NCBI RefSeq assembly: GCF_014323705.1
Contig: NZ_JABVEC010000008.1
Coordinates: forward strand, 62,001 to 126,000
Direction of reading: 5' to 3'
Source: Actinomadura alba
Lineage (GTDB): Bacteria; Actinomycetota; Actinomycetes; Streptosporangiales; Streptosporangiaceae
Length of the DNA: 64,000 bases
This document shows, piece after piece, positions 59,779 through 64,000 of this stretch; the stretch's first letter is position 1; every line of letters starts with the position of its first letter. A model generated the notes under the pieces. It searched no databases and had not been told where the DNA came from. It saw only the letters and a program-made list of their open reading frames with translations. Made by a program: the position numbers and the translations under genes.

Positions 59779-59796
59779 ACGAAAACGATTGTCAAT
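59779..59796. promoter_or_regulatory. Possible Fur/Zur-type box
   Basis: AC-GAAAACGATTGTCAAT resembles zinc- or iron-uptake regulator boxes (a GAAAA-CG-ATTTTC type dyad), with imperfect symmetry. It lies between the solute-binding protein operon (minus) and the micro-peptide and His-rich protein (plus), where it could control both. No Fur-family gene is in the window, so the assignment is tentative. Confidence 0.35.
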
Positions 59797-59891
59797 GTCA
59801 GAGCTCGGCCCACCGGGCGGCCCGGCGGAGTGATCCTCGCACCGCGTCCCGGTCACCCCTGCACGATCCGCGCCGGCCACCGAGAGGAGCC

Positions 59892-59951
59892 ATGATCATG
59901 GTGCGGCGGGTGCAAATCCACGTCAAGATCGGCAATCAACCGATCAACTGA
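59892..59951 (+). CDS. 19-residue micro-ORF with strong ribosome site
   Basis: ATG at 59892 follows GAGAGGAGCC; the frame encodes MIMVRRVQIHVKIGNQPIN and stops at 59949-59951. It lies about 105 bases before the His-rich protein gene, in an intergenic region of about 330 bases. It is possibly a leader peptide whose translation influences downstream expression, or a chance frame. It lacks the Cys residues of known actinobacterial sulphur leader peptides. Confidence 0.35.
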   Translation: MIMVRRVQIHVKIGNQPIN

Positions 59952-60055
59952 GTTGATTTCCTCGCTCAATCGATCTCGGATGTAGGTAAGTGATGCGGTC
60001 GGCTTTCCGCGGCCTAATCACCGGAATTCACCGTTATCTGCATTAAGGAATATTT

Positions 60056-60358
60056 ATGGCCTTCCCGAAAGCGATCTCAGTTGCCCTTTCGACCGCGGCC
60101 CTGGCGGGATTCACCGCACTCGCGGCCGGCGCGGCGACTCCTGCGAACGCACAGACCACAGCAGCCTCATCGTGGCGATCCGGCACCGTCCTGCACTGCG
60201 ACTGGCGTTTCGGCAACTGCCAGCAATGGGGCGCCTGGCAGCAGCCCGTGCAGCCATGGCAGCAGCCCGTGCAGGTCTGGCAACCGGTGCAGCGGCCCTG
60301 GTTCCACCACCATCACCACGGGTTCCACCACCATCACTATGGCCCCTGGGGCCGGTGA
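60056..60358 (+). CDS. Secreted His-rich small protein
   Basis: Protein of 100 residues from ATG 60056 with AAGGA six bases upstream. The signal peptide (AISVALSTAALAGFTALAAGA) has a cleavage site near ANA-QT at residue 32. The mature part holds two Cys (48, 55), a Gln/Trp/Pro-rich stretch with repeated QQPVQxW units, and two His runs, H84-88 and H91-94, in HHHHHGFHHHHYG. Such runs bind Zn, Ni or Cu. The divergent uptake operon and a Fur/Zur-like box suggest a metal-scavenging or buffering role; this is inference. I know no named family for it. Confidence 0.75.
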   Translation: MAFPKAISVALSTAALAGFTALAAGAATPANAQTTAASSWRSGTVLHCDWRFGNCQQWGAWQQPVQPWQQPVQVWQPVQRPWFHHHHHGFHHHHYGPWGR

Positions 60359-60438
60359 CCACGCCCTCGACAGAGGCTCTCGGCCGCGCCGGGCCTACAC
60401 ACCGTTGACGTCACGGTGAGTGCCTGGGCCGCACGAAC

Positions 60439-60486
60439 GGACAACTGCGAGATCATGGACTCCAGCCCGTGATCTCGCAGTTGTCC
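60439..60486. terminator. Perfect 17-bp stem terminator-like hairpin
   Basis: GGACAACTGCGAGATCA (60439-60455) and TGATCTCGCAGTTGTCC (60470-60486) are exact complements around a 14-base loop, 80 bases after the His-rich gene. It is the likely terminator; its AT-richer, perfectly matched arms are unusual for this genome. The interval 60359-60660 otherwise holds no supported gene. Confidence 0.65.
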
Positions 60487-60505
60487 ACGGCGGACGGCCC
60501 GGGCA

Positions 60506-60540
60506 TAGGGGTTACCCCCCAACGGAAAAGTAGGGGTAAC
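60506..60540. promoter_or_regulatory. Two direct repeats upstream of orphan histidine kinase
   Basis: TAGGGGTTAC (60506-60515) and TAGGGGTAAC (60531-60540) are spaced 25 bases start to start. The first is also inside the palindrome GGGGTTACCCC. Tandem direct repeats are the usual binding pattern of OmpR-type regulators, and the next gene is a histidine kinase, so autoregulation by its unknown partner is possible. Confidence 0.45.
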
Positions 60541-60660
60541 GTGAATTTTAATGACGTCCAGTTACGCGTGGTCATCATCGGTTCCGTCGCCGCAGGACGT
60601 TCCACTGCGGGATCCCACCGATTGCCGGGATGACCGCGCCGGGAGGGTTGGCATGTAGCC

Positions 60661-62106
60661 ATGCCCGCATCCGCGCCGCGTACCCGGTTGCGTCCGCGGT
60701 TACGGTCCCTGCGGGGCCGGGTCACGGTTCTGGTGACGCTGTTGGCCACTGTGCTGTTCATACCCGCGGGAGTGGCCGCCGGTCTGCTCGCCCGCCACGC
60801 CCTGGTCAATGCCGCGTGGCGGCAGGTCCGGCAAGAGGCCGCCGTCGCAGCGGCGGACGTCCGCCGCGGAGAACTGGCGCGTGCGGTGATACCCCGGGTC
60901 AGCGGAGTCGACCTGATCCAGGTGGTCGGCCCCGGCCGGGTCGTGCTCGCGTCTTCGGCGGCCGCGCGTGGCCTCCCACCGTTGGCCGGGACCATGCCCA
61001 CATCGCAGGACACCGTACGGGACGTGCAGGCCTGCGCCGCCCCACCGGCCGGGTGCATGCGCATCTCGGCGGTCAGGGTGCGGCCGACACCCGATTCACC
61101 CGTGGTGTACGCGGGCCGCCGTGTCCCCGGTCGGCTGTCCACCGGAATCTTCGACACGTTGTTCGCCGTGCAGGTCGTCGCATTGATCGGCTTGGCCGCC
61201 TGGGGGGCGTGGAAGGTCACCGGCCGGATGCTGCGACCGGTGGAGGCCATCCGGGCCGAACTCGCCGCCATCAACGTCAACGACCTCTCCACCCGGGTGC
61301 CCGAGCCCGCCGGGCAGAACGAGATCGCGCAGCTCGCCCGCACCATCAACGCGACGCTCAACCGGCTGGAGCAGGCCAAGGGCGGCATGGAGCGCATGCT
61401 CGATCAGCAACGGCGGTTCGCCTCCGACGCCTCACACGAGCTGCGCAACCCCATCGCCGGGCTGCGCCTCCTGCTGGAGGACACCCAGCTCGACCTCGAA
61501 CGGAACGATCTGCCCGCCACGCTCGACCGGGCGCTGGAGGACATCGACCGGCTCCAAGCGATCACCACCGACCTGCTCCTGCTGGCACAGCTCCAGGCCG
61601 ACCCGCCGACATCGGTACAGCGGATCGACCTGGCCCGGTTCGTCCGCACGGAGGTCTCCCGGCGAACCGATCGGCACCCCGTACAGCTCGACCTGCAACC
61701 CGGAGTAACGGTCGACGCCGTCCCCACCCACATCGGCAGGATCCTGGCCAACCTCCTCGACAACGCCCAGCGCCATGCCGAAACGACCGTGCGGGTCAAC
61801 GTGCGGGCCAGCGGGCACGAGCAGCGGAACTCCGCCGAACTGGCCGTCAGCGACGACGGAACGGGAATCCCCGAAGCCGACCGCGAACGGGTCTTCGAGC
61901 GGTTCACCCGTCTGCGAGCCGCCAGACAACGCGACCCCCAGGGCACCGGGCTCGGGCTGGCCATCGCCCGTACCATCGCCCAAGCCCACAAGGGCACCCT
62001 GCACGTCGCAGACTCGCCCATCGGAGGAGCCTGCTTCATCCTGCGCCTGCCCAGCGCGCCGCAAAGCGCCGACGAGTGCAGTAACGACAGGGACGAGGCG
62101 CACTGA
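60661..62106 (+). CDS. Orphan sensor histidine kinase with HAMP domain
   Basis: Membrane kinase of 481 residues. It has a first helix (VTVLVTLLATVLFIPAGVAAGLLA), an extracytoplasmic domain of about 120 residues with two Cys (VQACAAPPAGC), a second helix (TLFAVQVVALIGLAAWGAW) and a HAMP domain. The HisKA motif is SHELRNPIAGLRLLL, and the HATPase carries NLLDNAQRHA, DDGTGIP and GTGLGLAIA. All kinase boxes are intact. Homologues usually follow an OmpR-type regulator gene, but only 174 bases lie between the hairpin and this start, so the partner is elsewhere or lost. GGGAGGG lies 14 bases before the ATG. Confidence 0.93.
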   Translation: MPASAPRTRLRPRLRSLRGRVTVLVTLLATVLFIPAGVAAGLLARHALVNAAWRQVRQEAAVAAADVRRGELARAVIPRVSGVDLIQVVGPGRVVLASSAAARGLPPLAGTMPTSQDTVRDVQACAAPPAGCMRISAVRVRPTPDSPVVYAGRRVPGRLSTGIFDTLFAVQVVALIGLAAWGAWKVTGRMLRPVEAIRAELAAINVNDLSTRVPEPAGQNEIAQLARTINATLNRLEQAKGGMERMLDQQRRFASDASHELRNPIAGLRLLLEDTQLDLERNDLPATLDRALEDIDRLQAITTDLLLLAQLQADPPTSVQRIDLARFVRTEVSRRTDRHPVQLDLQPGVTVDAVPTHIGRILANLLDNAQRHAETTVRVNVRASGHEQRNSAELAVSDDGTGIPEADRERVFERFTRLRAARQRDPQGTGLGLAIARTIAQAHKGTLHVADSPIGGACFILRLPSAPQSADECSNDRDEAH

Positions 62107-62225
62107 GGCGGCCTCGCCACGATCAGGCGGCTCCCCCATCAGGTTCAATGATCGATCAGCCGGATTTGGACCTGCCGTGCACCTGCGTGGCTACGATGAG
62201 CGCGGCCTTCGAGGTTCGCCGATGC

Positions 62226-63347
62226 TCACGCGCGGTTCCATTCCCCCGCCAGCAGCTCGTAGGAGCGAACGCGGTGAGCATGGTCGTGAGTGATCGTGGT
62301 GACCAGCAGTTCGTCGGCGCCAGTCACGCGCTGCAGCACCCGCAGCCCTTCCACGACGGTCTGTGGAGAGCCCACGAACTGCGTGTCGACACGGTCGGCG
62401 ACCAACGCCCAGCCCTCATCACTCCATGCGTGGGCGGCGGCCTCTTCGGGCGCCGGGAACGGGATCGCCCTGAGACCGGATCGGATGCTGTGCACCCACA
62501 GCGGGTACGGGGCGGCCAGTTCGCGCGCATCGTCGTCACTGGGGGCGACGACCACGTCGGCCGAGACGACGACATAGGGCTCGTCCAGCACCCCCGAGGG
62601 TTTGAAGGCCGCACGGTAGGCGTCCACCGCTTCCAGAACGTTGGACGGGGCGACGTGGTAGTTCGCGGCGAACGGCAGCCCGCGTTCCCCGGCCACCCGG
62701 GCGCTCTCGCCGCCGCTGCTACCGAGGATCCACAGCTGGAGGTCGGCGCCCTCGCCGGGCGTCACATGGGCCCTGTGCCCGTCCGGAGAACGATAGGAGC
62801 CATCGAGCAGAGCGGAGATCTCCGCCACCTGTTCGGCGAAGTCCGGTGACTCGGCCCCCGGCTGCTGCAGCAGCTCGCCGAAGAGCGCGATCACCGGGCT
62901 CCCCGCCAACCTGCCGACGTCGAAGGGCTTGGGGATGAGCAAGCCGTCCACCACGGTGGCCTCGCGCTCCGGCGGCGCGGCCGCGCCGCGGGCGAACTCG
63001 GCGCGCCGCTGCCCGGAACGGCCGAGGCCGAGATCGATCCTGCCGGGGTACAGGGCATCGATGGTGCCGAACTGCTCGACGATCGCCAGCGGGGTCCAGT
63101 GCCCGGTCTGCACCGCGCCCGAGCCGACCCGGATCCGGCTGGTCGCGCGGGCCACCAGGGCGATCAGGATCTGCGGCGCGGCGCTGGCGACGCCGGGAGC
63201 GAGATGGTGCTCGGCGAGCCAGTAGCGGTGATAACCGAACTCCTCGGCCCGCCAGGCCAGGTCGAGGGTGTTGTGCAGCGCCTGGCGTGTTGTGCCGCCG
63301 GCGGGGATGGGTGCGAGATCGAGTACGGAGAGGGGGATCGCGGTCAT
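62226..63347 (-). CDS. LLM-class flavin-dependent oxidoreductase
   Basis: Protein of 373 residues of the bacterial-luciferase-like family with the single-domain alkanal monooxygenase-type pattern: [21 protein letters not shown], the YWLAEHH motif, [30 protein letters not shown] and [29 protein letters not shown]. It would use reduced FMN from a separate reductase. It follows the partial monooxygenase gene at the right edge by 30 bases and is probably cotranscribed with it. The substrate is unknown. Confidence 0.92.
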   Translation of the reverse strand: MTAIPLSVLDLAPIPAGGTTRQALHNTLDLAWRAEEFGYHRYWLAEHHLAPGVASAAPQILIALVARATSRIRVGSGAVQTGHWTPLAIVEQFGTIDALYPGRIDLGLGRSGQRRAEFARGAAAPPEREATVVDGLLIPKPFDVGRLAGSPVIALFGELLQQPGAESPDFAEQVAEISALLDGSYRSPDGHRAHVTPGEGADLQLWILGSSGGESARVAGERGLPFAANYHVAPSNVLEAVDAYRAAFKPSGVLDEPYVVVSADVVVAPSDDDARELAAPYPLWVHSIRSGLRAIPFPAPEEAAAHAWSDEGWALVADRVDTQFVGSPQTVVEGLRVLQRVTGADELLVTTITHDHAHRVRSYELLAGEWNRA

Positions 63348-63377
63348 GGCCGCCTTCCGGTCGATGCGGTGAAGATG

Positions 63378-64000
63378 TCATGACGTCGCCGGGTAGCGGC
63401 CGGCGGGCCGGGGCAGCCCGAGCAGGCCGCGCAACGTCACCGCCTCGTACTCCCTGCGGAAGGCCCCGCGGTCCTGTAGCTCGGGCACCAGGCCGTGGGT
63501 GATGCCGGTCAGGTCATAGGGGAGCACGCCGGGGCGCAGCCGGAAGCCGTCGAGACCGGATGCCCGCCAGTCCAGTAACAGGTCGGCCAGCTCGCCCGCG
63601 GTGCCGGTGAAGATCTCGGCGTCGGAGGTCAGTTCGGCACCGTCCAGCTGATCCAGCATCTCCTTACGCTCGGCGGCCACACTGGCCGTCTCGTCGAGGA
63701 GGACGACGAGGTCGGCGAAGATCTTGAGCGGCTCCCCCACCCGGCCGACCGCCGCCTCGGCATTCCGAACCCGGCCGACGATCATCGCGGTCTCGGTGCG
63801 GGAGCGCGGGGTCACATAGACGACATCGGCGCCGCGTGCCGCGAACTCGTACGGCTCGACATCGTGCGCCAGGGCGGTGATCAGCGGCTGCCCTTGCGGC
63901 GGGCGCGGCGTGATCGACGGCCCGCGCACGTTGAAGTGAGGGCCCTCGAAGTCGATGTAGTGCAGCTTGTCCCGGTCGATGAACCGGCCGGTCGAGACGT
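63378..64000 (-). CDS. NtaA/SnaA-type FMN-dependent monooxygenase (5' partial)
   Basis: The frame is open to the right edge; the visible 207 residues are the C-terminal half. Upstream of the GTG at 63929 the frame continues with GRFIDRDKLHYIDFEGPHFN, then VRGPSITPRPPQGQPLI, which is the family pattern before the conserved PQG.P segment in nitrilotriacetate/pristinamycin-type monooxygenases. Later parts are YVTPRSRTETAM and FTGTAGELADLLLDW, then DGFRLRPGVLP. These enzymes oxidise chelates or sulphur/nitrogen compounds with FMNH2. The start is outside the window. Confidence 0.88.
   Translation of the reverse strand, partial: VSTGRFIDRDKLHYIDFEGPHFNVRGPSITPRPPQGQPLITALAHDVEPYEFAARGADVVYVTPRSRTETAMIVGRVRNAEAAVGRVGEPLKIFADLVVLLDETASVAAERKEMLDQLDGAELTSDAEIFTGTAGELADLLLDWRASGLDGFRLRPGVLPYDLTGITHGLVPELQDRGAFRREYEAVTLRGLLGLPRPAGRYPATS

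Noticed and set aside
60551..60658. 35-codon frame ending just before the orphan kinase
   Set aside because: No ribosome site, Ser/Pro/Asp-rich without features; it could be a leader but nothing supports it.

Overview
The window is a high-GC chromosomal segment from a filamentous actinobacterium. The most likely group is the Streptosporangiales (Thermomonosporaceae or Streptosporangiaceae relatives). The grounds are GC-rich codon third positions, frequent GTG and TTG starts, start/stop overlaps between co-directional genes, an AbaA/WhiJ-like regulatory cassette (DUF5753 helix-turn-helix, DUF397 and ATPase-like genes), a DUF222/HNH protein, a probable F420-dependent luciferase-like oxidoreductase, and the abundance of two-component systems. 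Species cannot be fixed from sequence alone. I saw no rRNA, tRNA, CRISPR array, intact insertion sequence or prophage.

Layout. 1-5.0 kb: a NarL-type two-component pair (5' end off the window), a DUF2786 protein, a secreted/membrane protein and a TPR protein. 5-10.2 kb: an accessory stretch with an IS630 transposase remnant, a DUF222-HNH endonuclease with a repetitive acidic linker, the AbaA/WhiJ-like cassette and an IS481-type remnant. 10.2-15.2 kb: a PP2C-like protein, then an SDR/MMPL operon divergent from its probable TetR repressor. 15.4-20.5 kb: a secreted peptidoglycan amidase and a sigma factor/membrane protein/lipoprotein group. 20.6-25.6 kb: GNAT, universal stress protein, an internally deleted kinase gene, a large hydrolase-like protein and a rearranged sugar-epimerase remnant. 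25.6-29.6 kb: GlsB-type membrane protein, paired CrcB fluoride channels with a structured leader, and a secreted zinc carboxypeptidase. 29.8-33.3 kb: PadR regulator and ABC transporter operon. 34.3-40.4 kb: an OmpR-type two-component system convergent with a MacAB-like efflux operon ending in a small lipoprotein. 40.5-44 kb: two membrane glycosyltransferases. 44-47.6 kb: an imine-reductase-like enzyme, then a ferredoxin-type reductase with a fatty-acid desaturase. 47.7-52.1 kb: STAS protein, micro-membrane protein, YibE/F protein, FG-GAP surface protein. 52.2-56.3 kb: LLM oxidoreductase, a truncated phosphotransferase, MFS exporter and VOC protein. 56.4-64 kb: an oligopeptide/nickel-type ABC uptake operon without ATPase, divergent from a His-rich secreted protein, then an orphan histidine kinase and two flavin-dependent monooxygenases.

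The content is dominated by envelope, transport and sensing functions. The least ordinary parts are the metal-flavoured locus around 56.4-60.5 kb, the crcB leader that can hide its own ribosome binding site, the AbaA/WhiJ-like cassette, and several clear gene-decay scars. All assignments are from reading translations and motifs; no database search was possible.
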